32,270 nt of DNA, taken from NCBI GenBank assembly GCA_023247705.1, contig JAHFFY010000022.1, positions 1 to 32,270 of the forward strand, given 5' to 3'. A program made the translations under genes and the position numbers. Position 1 is the stretch's first letter; the number at the start of each line of letters is the position of its first letter. This stretch comes from Candidatus Omnitrophota bacterium. GTDB lineage: Bacteria; Omnitrophota; Gorgyraeia; Zapsychrales; JAHFFX01. This document shows, piece by piece, positions 22,419 to 31,348 of this stretch. Below the pieces are notes generated by a model, which saw only the letters and a list, made by a program, of their open reading frames with translations, did no database searches and had not been told where the DNA came from.

Positions 22419-24221
22419 TTATTTTCGGTGAATTAAATACTGTGTAAATGCCATCGAGATCTTCCGATAAGCTTCTTTATAAACCTCTCTCTTGTCACTC
22501 GAAGCGTTGAAAAGAGCCATATTCAAATCGGCCATAATATTTTTATACAAACCTTCATACTCCGGATAAACCGCAAGGGCTTTCCAGTACGTCGCAACCG
22601 CCTGACCGGCGTCACCCAACTGTTCATACGTTTTGGCGATCGCTAGATACGCGTCGATATAACGGGGATTAATGCGAATGGCCGCCTGATAAAGACGCCC
22701 GGCCGTTTGCGGCATGTCCATTTCTCCATAAAGACGCCCCAGATTATAGTACGCCTCATCATAATCCGGCTTGATTTTGATCGCTCTTTTATAAAGAAGC
22801 ATAACGCGTTGTATTTTCTCTATCACGTTGCGATCGGTTGTTCCTAAAAGAATTTGCTTAGAAGCAAATCTCTTGAGACTTCCGCGATGCGCGTTCACCA
22901 GGCGTTTAAAACCTGTCTCTTCGCTATACGCTGCGGCGAGTTTATTATAGACCAAAGCCTCTGCCACCGCCGGTCTATATTTTAACTGATGTTCCCACAG
23001 AGTTATCCCATTTCTCCATACGCGAATTTGGGAAGATGTTTCAATAAATAATCCGATCAAGACGGCTAAGATTATACTGTGAATCGCGGCGATGGTAAAC
23101 CGACTTTTATAAAAACCTTTATTCAGTTTCTCAAGCCTCGGGAAATCAATCAATATCGCTTCGTAAGCAACGCCAAGCAATAAACAAAATCCTACACTCG
23201 GGATATACATAAACCGATCCGCAACGACATTCGCGTCGGACGCATTATCGAAACGCAGGACAAAAAAGATCGAGGCGGCATAAAAAGCGAAAGCAAAAAT
23301 CAGCCAGCGCAACCGATGAAAATTAAATAAAGCCCAGAGGACTAAGATAAAAATTACGGCCGCTTCCCCATATGAAAAATTACTAATTAAAATTGGTTTG
23401 GGTAGTTTATAAAGCAGAAAAAAATCGTACGGGATAAAAAATTTTTTGATATAAAAAATAAAACACCACACCCAGACCAACACACTTTCCATCACGGAAG
23501 ATCCCGGCAGACGGACATGAGATAGATATGTCATCCAAACCACCGGGCTCAAGATAATCCCCAGATAAAGTTTTTCGAAAATCACTCTTCGGTTTAAATA
23601 CCGTTGAAAAAAATAATCACAGACCAACAAGACCAGTGGCAGGCTTAGCGCCATCGGTTTGGCTAAAACGCTTAAGAGCGACAAAAGGATCACCGCGAAG
23701 AAAAGGATTGTCCGTTTGGAACGCAAATAATGGATATAAAAACATAGTGCGGCCAGATAAAAAAAAGAACAAAGGACGTCCTTTCTCTCGGTGACCCAGG
23801 CCACCGATTCCACATGAATCGGATGCAAACCAAAGACCATGGCCGCGAACAACGCCCCTCGTTGGGTCAGTCCGCATAGTGAAGCGAACCAAAAAACTAA
23901 AAGAACAACCCCAAGATGGAGGATCAAATTATCGAAATGATAAACAAACGGATCAAAATGAAAGAATTGATACTCGATGGCAAAGGTTAAGGTCGTCAAC
24001 GGCACATAAATCTTATTAACGGTCTGCAAAAAAATCTGTCGGACATTGTCCCAATGCAAAGATCGGAGAGCCTCATTTTTCAGAAGATGGACATCATCAT
24101 CCCAGTTGACAAAGTCATGATTCAAACAAGGGACATAAGCCAAAAAAACGACCATCGCGAGCAGAGTTATTAAAAAAAAATTGGAAAATTTTGATGGAAA
24201 TGACGGGGGGAGACTCAACAT
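22419..24221 (-). CDS. TMTC-like GT-C membrane protein, short TPR paralogue
   Basis: The 600-residue paralogue of the neighbouring 818-residue protein shares the same membrane-domain motifs: FVNWDDDVHLL (W40, D41, D42), YHFDNLILHL, GLHPIHVESVAWVTERKDVL and VVADRFMYIPSVG. After the membrane part it has only about three TPRs (for example AYYNLGRLYGEMDMPQTAGR and AYLAIAKTYEQLGDAGQAVA). The size difference from its partner is therefore almost entirely in the repeat array. The ATG lacks a ribosome site. It lies 64 bases after apt and 5 bases before the longer copy. Tandem duplication followed by loss or gain of repeats is the simplest history. The pair could recognise different acceptors. Confidence 0.84.
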   Translation of the reverse strand: MLSLPPSFPSKFSNFFLITLLAMVVFLAYVPCLNHDFVNWDDDVHLLKNEALRSLHWDNVRQIFLQTVNKIYVPLTTLTFAIEYQFFHFDPFVYHFDNLILHLGVVLLVFWFASLCGLTQRGALFAAMVFGLHPIHVESVAWVTERKDVLCSFFYLAALCFYIHYLRSKRTILFFAVILLSLLSVLAKPMALSLPLVLLVCDYFFQRYLNRRVIFEKLYLGIILSPVVWMTYLSHVRLPGSSVMESVLVWVWCFIFYIKKFFIPYDFFLLYKLPKPILISNFSYGEAAVIFILVLWALFNFHRLRWLIFAFAFYAASIFFVLRFDNASDANVVADRFMYIPSVGFCLLLGVAYEAILIDFPRLEKLNKGFYKSRFTIAAIHSIILAVLIGLFIETSSQIRVWRNGITLWEHQLKYRPAVAEALVYNKLAAAYSEETGFKRLVNAHRGSLKRFASKQILLGTTDRNVIEKIQRVMLLYKRAIKIKPDYDEAYYNLGRLYGEMDMPQTAGRLYQAAIRINPRYIDAYLAIAKTYEQLGDAGQAVATYWKALAVYPEYEGLYKNIMADLNMALFNASSDKREVYKEAYRKISMAFTQYLIHRK

Positions 24222-24285
24222 GAATATGAAAAAGAAAATTTTTTGATCATGCGTTTAGTGAAGATGGTGAACAAACTCCAGATAA

Positions 24286-24819
24286 TCAATACTGAATAAT
24301 CGAATAGATAGGAAAATCTTTTAACTTTTCTTTCCCTTTGAGAAAACTCAATTCAACCAGAAAAGCCAAGCCGATAATATTTCCTTTCTGACCTTTCACG
24401 AGGTCAGTGACCGCTTTGACGGTCCCTCCGGTGGCCAAGAGATCATCAACGATCAAAACCCGGCTTCCCGGCGCAATGGCATCTTCATGGACCTCGAGAG
24501 TATCCGTACCGTATTCAAGCTGATAGGTCACGCTCTTTGTTTTGTAAGGCAGCTTCCCTTTCTTGCGCACCGGAACAAAACCACACTTCAGTTTATAGGC
24601 CAATGTGGCACCAAAGATAAAACCGCGGGCTTCTACCCCCACGATAAGGTCGATATTTTCTTTCTTGAATTTGCGGGCAAGAAGATCAACCGATTTTCTG
24701 AAAGCGTCTTTGTTTTGTAATAAAGTCGATAAATCTTTAAAGATAATCCCTTTTTTTGGGAAATTTGGAATATCCCGAATACAATTTTTAAGCTCGGAAC
24801 GTTTCAGTTTCGTCGCCAT
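24286..24819 (-). CDS. apt: adenine phosphoribosyltransferase
   Basis: The 177-residue type I phosphoribosyltransferase makes AMP from adenine and PRPP. The PRPP-binding motif VLIVDDLLATGGTVKAV (about 120-136) is intact. The N-terminal IRDIPNFPKKGIIFKDLSTL and the VGVEARGFIFGATLAYKL stretch are diagnostic for Apt. Length is normal. The ATG follows AAAGGA, and a good promoter lies about 45 bases upstream. The TMTC-like pair follows 64 bases later with no terminator between, so the salvage gene may share its transcript with them. Confidence 0.96.
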   Translation of the reverse strand: MATKLKRSELKNCIRDIPNFPKKGIIFKDLSTLLQNKDAFRKSVDLLARKFKKENIDLIVGVEARGFIFGATLAYKLKCGFVPVRKKGKLPYKTKSVTYQLEYGTDTLEVHEDAIAPGSRVLIVDDLLATGGTVKAVTDLVKGQKGNIIGLAFLVELSFLKGKEKLKDFPIYSIIQY

Positions 24820-24864
24820 AGATCAATCCTTTCGACACTTTTATCAACTGTCATTTCAGAAAAT

Positions 24865-24894
24865 ATTATCGTTTGGACTCAAATACTTTGTCAA
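24865..24894 (-). promoter_or_regulatory. sigma70-type promoter of apt
   Basis: A perfect TTGACA (24889-24894) and GATAAT (24865-24870) lie 18 bases apart on the minus strand, in the 177-base gap upstream of apt. The predicted leader is about 40 bases. Confidence 0.7.
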
Positions 24895-24996
24895 ATAAGT
24901 TTTTAATAGTTGTCCCTCTATCCTTTATAAGAAAATCAAATATTAAAAACAAAACTGACAAAGTACTAACCCAACATAAAGGTCCCGATAACTCTC

Positions 24997-25857
24997 TTAG
25001 TTCAATTGCTCTGTAGAATTTCGCTCTATAAATTCGGTGGCTAATAAAATCTTTACCGGCAGTCTCGCCTGGCCATGGGTGATTTGATAAAGATTCTCAA
25101 CGCCCAAACGGCCCATTTCAACGAGAGGCTGATTCACCGTGGTCAATTTTATTGAATTATTAAAGCTGATGGGATTATTATCGAATCCGATGATGGAGAG
25201 ATCTTCCGGGATCCGGATGTTAAAACTTCTGGCCACATCAATCAGTTCTAACGCCATCACATCGGAGGCGGCGAAAATGGCGGTCGGCCTGTCCGCGAGA
25301 TTTAAAAGTTTTTCTGCTGATTTTCTCGCCGGAGTACGGAGAAAATCGCCAAACGCAATATAACGTTTTTGAATCTTGATATTATGGGATTCTAGGGCTT
25401 CCTTATAACCGTCTAAACGCATCAACCCGGATTGAGTCGTCTGATCACCGGCAATTGTCGCGATTTGGGTATGTCCTAAATTAACAAAATGTTCGGTCAC
25501 GTCAAACGCGGCTTGTTTATTGTCGACGGCAATATAGTTGATCGGTTCGGCGATCATGTTATTCAAAACGATACAGGGAATTCCGGAGCGGATCGCTTTC
25601 TTGACAACCTGTAAATCGTTATCAATATCGGCAAAAATAATACCGCTGATATATTGCCGATTCAACAGAGTGGAATCAAGCCATCCGCGATGGTCGAAAC
25701 GGTCGGTGATATGCAAAAGAATATCCACGTTTAAACGGCTCGAGGCCAACCCGACTCCTTTCAAGATCTCTGAAGCATAAAAAGAATGGAAGATATCTTC
25801 AAATCTGGGAATGACTAAAACGAAAATTTGTTTTGCTTTTTTAACTCTCATCGACAT
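24997..25857 (-). CDS. LacI/GalR-type ligand-binding protein lacking the DNA-binding domain
   Basis: The 286-residue protein is a periplasmic-binding-protein-like sensor domain of the LacI/GalR family almost from its first residue (KAKQIFVLVIPRFEDIFHSF). Landmarks are NYIAVDNKQAAFDVTEHFVN, HTQIATIAGDQTTQSGLMRL, AIFAASDVMALELIDVA and EDLSIIGFDNNPIS. The usual 50-60-residue helix-turn-helix plus hinge is missing. It cannot hide upstream, because the first 17 bases overlap the sigma-factor gene. There is no signal peptide, so it should be cytoplasmic. It may sense a sugar or nucleoside and act through protein contacts, but this is inference. The site AAGGA lies inside the sigma gene. An alternative ATG two codons downstream exists. 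Confidence 0.85.
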   Translation of the reverse strand: MSMRVKKAKQIFVLVIPRFEDIFHSFYASEILKGVGLASSRLNVDILLHITDRFDHRGWLDSTLLNRQYISGIIFADIDNDLQVVKKAIRSGIPCIVLNNMIAEPINYIAVDNKQAAFDVTEHFVNLGHTQIATIAGDQTTQSGLMRLDGYKEALESHNIKIQKRYIAFGDFLRTPARKSAEKLLNLADRPTAIFAASDVMALELIDVARSFNIRIPEDLSIIGFDNNPISFNNSIKLTTVNQPLVEMGRLGVENLYQITHGQARLPVKILLATEFIERNSTEQLN

Positions 25858-26665
25858 GATGCCTGTCCTTCTTTTTGAGTAAACGTCTTATTTTTTTTAG
25901 AGTAGATGCTTCGACCTGCCGGATGCGTTCGCGCGAGACACCCATTTTAGCCGCAATCTCGGCCAAGGTGTGCGTGTTTCCATCAGTTAAACCAAACCGC
26001 AAATCGATGATTTTTTTCTCGCGTTCAGTGAGCATCTCCAGAATCTCCAATGCCCGCTCTTTATTCAAAAACGTCTCCAGTTCGTCTTCCGGACTGACTA
26101 AACTTTGATCCTCGATAAGATCTTTCACCTGTCCATCCCCGTCTTCGCCGATCGGGGCATCCAGGCTGGACATCTTGGTGATACATTGATCCAATTCCCG
26201 AACCTTTTCAACGCTCATTTGCAATCTCTTCGCCACTTCCCCGACACTGGGTTTCCGTTTTAATTTATGCGACAAGGTCTCCGTGACTTTTTTATATTTT
26301 AGAATCTCTTCGTTGACATAAACGGGCACTCGGATCATCTTGCCTTGATCGATAATCGCCCGGGAAATCCCTTGTTTGATCCACCATGCGGCGTACGTCG
26401 AGAAACGAAAACCCCTCTCAGGATCGAATTTCTCAACCGCCTTCATCAAACCGATATTTCCCTCTTCAATCAAGTCGCTCAACGGAACACCAAGATTGCT
26501 GTACTTCTTGGCGATGCTGATGACCAGGCGCAGGTTGGAACGGATCATCTGCTCACGGGCGGCTTTATCCCCTTTTCTAATACGACGGGCCACTTCCAAT
26601 TCTTTCTCCGCCGTCAAAAGCGGAATAGGCCGAACATCTTTAAGGTAGGCTTTGATGGGATCCAT
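25841..26665 (-). CDS. RpoD/SigA-like sigma-70 family RNA polymerase sigma factor, short form
   Basis: The 274-residue protein has region 1.2 (DPIKAYLKDVRPIPLLTAEKE), then region 2 with NLRLVISIAKKY, DLIEEGNIGLMKAVEKFDPE and FSTYAAWWIKQGISRAI. Region 3 follows, then region 4 with TLAEIAAKMGVSRERIRQVE. It lacks region 1.1 and the long non-conserved insertion of primary sigmas, so a group 2 (RpoS-like) factor is as likely as the housekeeping one. No ribosome site precedes the ATG (26663-26665); a purine-rich stretch lies about 55 bases upstream at the end of ppdK. The 3' end overlaps the HTH-less LacI-type gene by 17 bases, so the two are made together. Confidence 0.93.
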   Translation of the reverse strand: MDPIKAYLKDVRPIPLLTAEKELEVARRIRKGDKAAREQMIRSNLRLVISIAKKYSNLGVPLSDLIEEGNIGLMKAVEKFDPERGFRFSTYAAWWIKQGISRAIIDQGKMIRVPVYVNEEILKYKKVTETLSHKLKRKPSVGEVAKRLQMSVEKVRELDQCITKMSSLDAPIGEDGDGQVKDLIEDQSLVSPEDELETFLNKERALEILEMLTEREKKIIDLRFGLTDGNTHTLAEIAAKMGVSRERIRQVEASTLKKIRRLLKKKDRHHVDES

Positions 26666-26724
26666 ATTTAATTTAATCGAAAATTTACGGCGGTCCTAGA
26701 ATCTTGCTGCAATTCCTTCGTAAA

Positions 26725-29490
26725 CTATCTCCTTTTTCCTTTCTTTCCTTGGCTCTTTTTCTGGACTCCTGCATTCAACGCGGCCTGCGCGGCGGCTAAT
26801 CGGGCAATCGGAACACGGAAAGGAGAACAGCTCACATAATTCATTCCCACCCGGTAACAAAAATCAATCGAGGCCGGATCTCCGCCGTGTTCACCGCAAA
26901 TCCCGATCTTTAAATCCTTTTTCACCGAACGGCCCTTTTGGATCGCGATCGAAATCAATTGCCCGATCCCCTGGAGGTCGATGCTTTGAAACGGATCTTC
27001 GGGTAAAATCCGTTTTTCGATATAATCAATCAAGAATCCGCCGATATCATCGCGTGAGAAACCAAAACCCATCTGTGTCAAATCGTTGGTCCCGAATGAG
27101 AAGAATTCCGCTTCGGTGGCGATCTGGTCCGCGGTCAACGCCGCACGAGGAACTTCAATCATCGTTCCAAACAAATGAGGGATCTGCTTAAGATTGTACT
27201 GTGCGCAGACCTCTTTGTAAATCTGTTTAGCAATATCCGATTGATGCTTTAATTCCGTGACAACTCCTACAACGGGGATCATGATTTCTGGAAAAACCTT
27301 TTTCCCTTCTTTTAAAAGTTCCGCAGCCGATTCAAAGATCGCGCGGATCTGCATGTCCGTGACTTCCGGATAGGTAATCCCTAAACGAACGCCGCGATGC
27401 CCCATCATCGGATTGCTTTCCCTCAGCGACATGGCTCTTTTCTCCAATGCTTCCAGGCTGATCCCCAGACTATCGGCCAATTCTTTTAATTGCTCTTCAT
27501 TATGAGGAACGAATTCATGCAGCGGCGGATCCAGCAAACGGATCGTCACCGGAAAACCGCTCATCGCCTCCAGTGTTCCCTTGATATCTTTCTTCACGTG
27601 CGGAAAGAGTTCGGCCAAGGCCTTTTTGCGCTCGGCGGTATCTTGGGACACGATCATTTTTCTTAATTTAAAAAGAGGTTCTTCCGATCCCTTGCCGTAG
27701 AACATATGTTCGGTTCTAAACAACCCGATCCCCTCGGCACCGAAACTGCGCGCTTTCGCGGCGTCTTGCGGGGTATCGGCGTTGGTGCGGATATTCAACG
27801 TGCGGATCGAATCACAAAGTTTCAAAAAATCGTTGAATAATTTATTCTCTTCCGTGGCGTCGATCATGGATAAACGCTTGGCATAAAATTTGCCTTTGGT
27901 TCCATTCAGGGTGATCCAATCGCCTTCTTTGAGTGAAACACTGCCGACTTTCATCACCTTTTGGGCGAGATCAATTTCCATATCGGAACAGCCGACAATA
28001 CAGCATTTACCCCAACCGCGGGCGACGAGTGCCGCATGAGAGGTCATTCCGCCGCGGGCGGTCAAAATCGCTTCCGAGGCACGCATCCCTTCGACGTCTT
28101 CGGGGTTTGTCTCTTCACGGACCAAAATCACCTGCTTCCCGCTCTTGCGCCAGTTGACGGCGTCTTCGGCGGTAAACACAATTTGACCGGTGGCGCCGCC
28201 TGGACCGGCGGGCAACCCTTTGCCCAGCGGTTTCGCAGCGCTTTCTTCTTTCGGGTCAATGATCGGATGCAACAGTTCATCCAATTGGGATGGAGTGACA
28301 CGCTGGACGGCAATTTCTTTGGTGATCAGCTTTTCCTTGACCATGTCCATCGCCATGCGGACAGCAGCGGGGCCGTTGCGTTTTCCCGATCGGCACTGCA
28401 GCATAAAAAGCGTTCCTTCTTCCACGGTAAACTCGATGTCCTGCATATCGCGGTAATGCTTTTCCAACCGGCTGCGGATCTCTTCGAGTTGTTTATAAAT
28501 TTTAGAATCCGATTTGGAAAGAATGGCTAAATTTTTATTATGATCACTCTGAGAATATTCGTTGATCGGGGCAGGGGTTCTGATGCCAGCGACCACGTCT
28601 TCACCCTGTGCGTTGACGAGATATTCGCCGTAAAACTGGTTCTCGCCGTTGCCGGGATTTCGGGTGAAGGCCACACCGGTGCTCGAGTTATTGCCCATGT
28701 TTCCGAACGCCATACTTTGCACGTTGACGGCGGTCCCCCATTCATCCGGGATCCCTTCAATCCGTCGGTAAGAAATCGCACGCTTTCCGTTCCAAGAACT
28801 AAAGACCGCGCCGATGCCGCCCCAAAGCTGCTCGGCCGGATCATCGGGAAAATCTTTCCCCAAGACTTCCCGGATCTTCTCTTTGTACATGGCGCATAAT
28901 TTCTTCAGATCTTCCGTGCTGATATCTGCGTCGTTGTTGATTTTCTTCTCTTCTTTAAGATGATGCAAAATCTTTTCCAGTTGAAAACGAACCCCTTTAC
29001 CGTCTTTAGGTTCGATCCCCGCCGCTTTCTCCATGACGACATCCGAATACATCGTGATCAACCGTCGATACGCGTCATAAACAAAACGGGCGTTGCCGGT
29101 TTTTTTGATGAGTCCTTGAATGGTTTTCTCGGTCAACCCGACGTTTAAAATCGTTTCCATCATGCCGGGCATGGATTTCCGCGCGCCGGAACGCACCGAG
29201 ACCAAAAGCGGGTTGCTCGGATCGCCGAATTTCTTACCCATCAGATGCTCGACTTTTTTCATCGCTTTATTGACTTCTTCTTTGAGGCCGGCAGGATATT
29301 TGCGGCCGTTGGTATAGTAATAAGTGCAAACCTCGGTGGTGATCGTGAATCCCGGTGGTACCGGTAAACGCAAATTTTTATGCCCGGCCATTTCGGCCAA
29401 GTTGGCGCCTTTCCCGCCTAAGAGATTTTTCATCTCCGCTTTGCCGTCCGCTTTCCCCCCACCAAAAGAATAAACATATTTCTTCGCCAT
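26725..29490 (-). CDS. ppdK: pyruvate, phosphate dikinase
   Basis: The 921-residue protein interconverts pyruvate, ATP and phosphate with PEP, AMP and PPi. It has an N-terminal ATP-grasp half (GGKGANLAEMAG and FGNMGNNSSTGVAFTRNPG). The phosphohistidine domain carries GGMTSHAAL (catalytic His485). The C-terminal PEP/pyruvate barrel has the GICGEHGGDP motif and Cys888 in YVSCSPFRVP. Length is slightly above the usual 875-900, mostly from a basic tail (KKSQGKKGKRR). In anaerobes PPDK often serves pyrophosphate-linked glycolysis or gluconeogenesis. The ATG has a GGGAG site. It lies 72 bases after glyS and 59 before the sigma gene. Confidence 0.97.
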   Translation of the reverse strand: MAKKYVYSFGGGKADGKAEMKNLLGGKGANLAEMAGHKNLRLPVPPGFTITTEVCTYYYTNGRKYPAGLKEEVNKAMKKVEHLMGKKFGDPSNPLLVSVRSGARKSMPGMMETILNVGLTEKTIQGLIKKTGNARFVYDAYRRLITMYSDVVMEKAAGIEPKDGKGVRFQLEKILHHLKEEKKINNDADISTEDLKKLCAMYKEKIREVLGKDFPDDPAEQLWGGIGAVFSSWNGKRAISYRRIEGIPDEWGTAVNVQSMAFGNMGNNSSTGVAFTRNPGNGENQFYGEYLVNAQGEDVVAGIRTPAPINEYSQSDHNKNLAILSKSDSKIYKQLEEIRSRLEKHYRDMQDIEFTVEEGTLFMLQCRSGKRNGPAAVRMAMDMVKEKLITKEIAVQRVTPSQLDELLHPIIDPKEESAAKPLGKGLPAGPGGATGQIVFTAEDAVNWRKSGKQVILVREETNPEDVEGMRASEAILTARGGMTSHAALVARGWGKCCIVGCSDMEIDLAQKVMKVGSVSLKEGDWITLNGTKGKFYAKRLSMIDATEENKLFNDFLKLCDSIRTLNIRTNADTPQDAAKARSFGAEGIGLFRTEHMFYGKGSEEPLFKLRKMIVSQDTAERKKALAELFPHVKKDIKGTLEAMSGFPVTIRLLDPPLHEFVPHNEEQLKELADSLGISLEALEKRAMSLRESNPMMGHRGVRLGITYPEVTDMQIRAIFESAAELLKEGKKVFPEIMIPVVGVVTELKHQSDIAKQIYKEVCAQYNLKQIPHLFGTMIEVPRAALTADQIATEAEFFSFGTNDLTQMGFGFSRDDIGGFLIDYIEKRILPEDPFQSIDLQGIGQLISIAIQKGRSVKKDLKIGICGEHGGDPASIDFCYRVGMNYVSCSPFRVPIARLAAAQAALNAGVQKKSQGKKGKRR

Positions 29491-29562
29491 CTTGAACTGC
29501 TCCCTTCTTTGAGTTATCGAGTTAGAACTATCTGCTAAATTTCTTTTCAGCTGACCGAAAAA

Positions 29563-30909
29563 CTAATTCAATAATTTTTCCACCAAATATTTTTTTAACC
29601 CCGCCACCGGAATCCGCTCTTGCTGCATCGTATCGCGGTCCCGGACGGTGACCTGCTGGTCTTCCAGGGACTGAACATCCACCGTCACACAAAAAAATGT
29701 TCCCACCTCATCCTGCCGGCGATAAAGTTTACCGATCGCCGCGGTATCATCATAGACCGTCGTGAATTCTTTTTGTAAATCCTCTTTAATCTTTTTGGCC
29801 AGCACAACGATCCCGTCGTTCTTCTTTAACAAAGGCAGTACCGCGACTTTGATCGGCGCCAACGCAGCCCCCAATTTTAAAACGACGCGCATGTCTTCCT
29901 GAACCATTTCTTCCTGATACGCATCGACCAAAAACGCCAACAGGGCGCGGTCGACTCCACCGGAAGGTTCAATAATAAACGGAAAAAACTTTTCCTGGGT
30001 CACGTTATCTTTATACTGAAGATCTTTCCCGGAAAATTGCGTATGTTGTTTAAGATCGTAATCGGTCCGGTTGGCGATCCCTTCGAGTTCGGACCAGCCA
30101 AAAGGAAAATAATATTCGATATCCGTGCAGCCCGCCGCATAGTGCGCCAGCTCATCGTCACCGTGCTTGCGTAAACGTAATTTTTCTTTTCTAATCCCTA
30201 AATCCAGATACCAGTTCAAACGGTCTTTGATCCATCGTTCATGACAGGCGTTGGCTTCATCCGGTTTTGTGAAATATTCGATCTCCATCTGCTCAAATTC
30301 GCGGGTGCGGAAGATAAAATTGCCGGGTGTAATTTCATTACGAAAAGATTTCCCAATTTGGGCGATCCCGAAGGGTAATTTTTTCCGGGAAGTATCGAGC
30401 ACATTGATGAAATTCGCGAAAATCCCCTGTGCGGTTTCCGGCCGTAAATAAGTAACACTCGCTTCGTCTTCCACCGCGCCTAAATGCGTTTTAAGCATCA
30501 AATTAAAAGCGCGTCCCTCGGTGAAATCATTGGCCCCGCAATTGGGGCATTTGCCTTCGACCTTGTCTTTACGAAATCGTTTCTTACATTTCTTACAATC
30601 GACCAGGATGTCGGTGAAATTTTCAGTGTGTCCGGAGGCCTTCCAAACCGTCGGGTGCATCAGGATACTGCAATCCAATCCCACCACATCATCACGGTCA
30701 TGGACAACCGCCTTCCACCAGGCGTTTTTGATATTTCGCTTTAATTCAACGCCCAGCGGACCATAATCCCAAGCGCTGCCCAACCCACCGTAAATCTCAG
30801 AAGATTGAAAAATAAAGCCTCTCCTTTTACACAAGGAGACAATTTTTTCCATTAAATCAGATGCTGGTTGAGCCGGGATCGTCATGGTCGACTTGCTGTT
30901 TTTTTGCAT
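29563..30909 (-). CDS. glyS: glycyl-tRNA synthetase, single-chain (alpha2) type
   Basis: The 448-residue class II synthetase is of the eukaryote/archaea-like homodimeric type. Family motifs are IYGGLGSAWDYGPLGVELK, the zinc ribbon CKKC...CPNC (about 105-126), motif 2 FRNEITPGNFIFRTREFEQM, and motif 3 PSGGVDRALLAFL. The C-terminal anticodon-binding domain runs from about 350 (PIKVAVLPLLKK). The ATG at 30909 has no ribosome site and lies only 3-4 bases after the expected transcription start. Either the message is nearly leaderless, or translation begins at ATG 30885 or 30852. The latter gives MEKIVSLCKRRGF, close to the family start. No T-box leader is present. Confidence 0.95.
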   Translation of the reverse strand: MQKNSKSTMTIPAQPASDLMEKIVSLCKRRGFIFQSSEIYGGLGSAWDYGPLGVELKRNIKNAWWKAVVHDRDDVVGLDCSILMHPTVWKASGHTENFTDILVDCKKCKKRFRKDKVEGKCPNCGANDFTEGRAFNLMLKTHLGAVEDEASVTYLRPETAQGIFANFINVLDTSRKKLPFGIAQIGKSFRNEITPGNFIFRTREFEQMEIEYFTKPDEANACHERWIKDRLNWYLDLGIRKEKLRLRKHGDDELAHYAAGCTDIEYYFPFGWSELEGIANRTDYDLKQHTQFSGKDLQYKDNVTQEKFFPFIIEPSGGVDRALLAFLVDAYQEEMVQEDMRVVLKLGAALAPIKVAVLPLLKKNDGIVVLAKKIKEDLQKEFTTVYDDTAAIGKLYRRQDEVGTFFCVTVDVQSLEDQQVTVRDRDTMQQERIPVAGLKKYLVEKLLN

Positions 30910-30918
30910 GAGGGGCTT

Positions 30919-30947
30919 ATTTTATCGAAAAGTATTTTAAAAAGCAA
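30919..30947 (-). promoter_or_regulatory. sigma70-type promoter of glyS
   Basis: TTGCTT (30942-30947) and TAAAAT (30919-30924) are separated by 17 bases on the minus strand. The expected start is near 30912, immediately before the first glyS ATG. Confidence 0.6.
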
Positions 30948-30966
30948 GGAATTTGTCTCCCGTATT

Positions 30967-31308
30967 TTAGAATATTCCGCCCAGCCCCATCGAATCAAAC
31001 TGCTGATGCATCTGTTGTAATAAATGCTGAAGAACTTTGATCAAAACATAGGTTGCCCCCGCTACAACGATCGTAATCACAATCTTTTTTAACTTACTGT
31101 ACTCCGGATTACACCAGACTAAAGGCAGCATCAGTGGGCCGATAAAAAGAAAACTAATAATCAAAGATGATTTATTGAAATACCAGGGAGAAAATTTAGC
31201 CGGTTGAGATGATTCCTGCCGCGGTCTCCCATCCAAAAATTCTCCGCAATAACGGCATTTAATCGCTTCTTCCTGGATTTCTTCCGCGCAAAAAGGGCAT
31301 TTTTTCAT
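30967..31308 (-). CDS. zinc-ribbon membrane protein
   Basis: The 113-residue protein starts at the ATG that follows a GGGAG site ([20 protein letters not shown]). The frame extends 11 codons further to 31341, but without support. An N-terminal zinc ribbon with two CxxC pairs (CPFC and CRYC, residues 4-23) is followed by a Pro/Ser linker, then two hydrophobic segments (about 43-64 and 76-96). The ending is Gln/His/Met-rich. Proteins with this layout are widespread and uncharacterised. It follows panB by 40 bases and is probably cotranscribed with it. A 57-base gap with the glyS promoter comes next. Confidence 0.75.
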   Translation of the reverse strand: MKKCPFCAEEIQEEAIKCRYCGEFLDGRPRQESSQPAKFSPWYFNKSSLIISFLFIGPLMLPLVWCNPEYSKLKKIVITIVVAGATYVLIKVLQHLLQQMHQQFDSMGLGGIF

Positions 31309-31348
31309 ATTGATCACTCCCTCAATAAGTTTAATACTCAAAAACTAG

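Noticed and set aside
27961-28530. Long plus-strand frame of 189 codons inside ppdK, and similar ones inside parA (16259-16786) and the GT-C-like gene (11935-12474).
   Set aside because: Each lies entirely opposite a well-supported conserved gene and has composition typical of a reverse-strand shadow.
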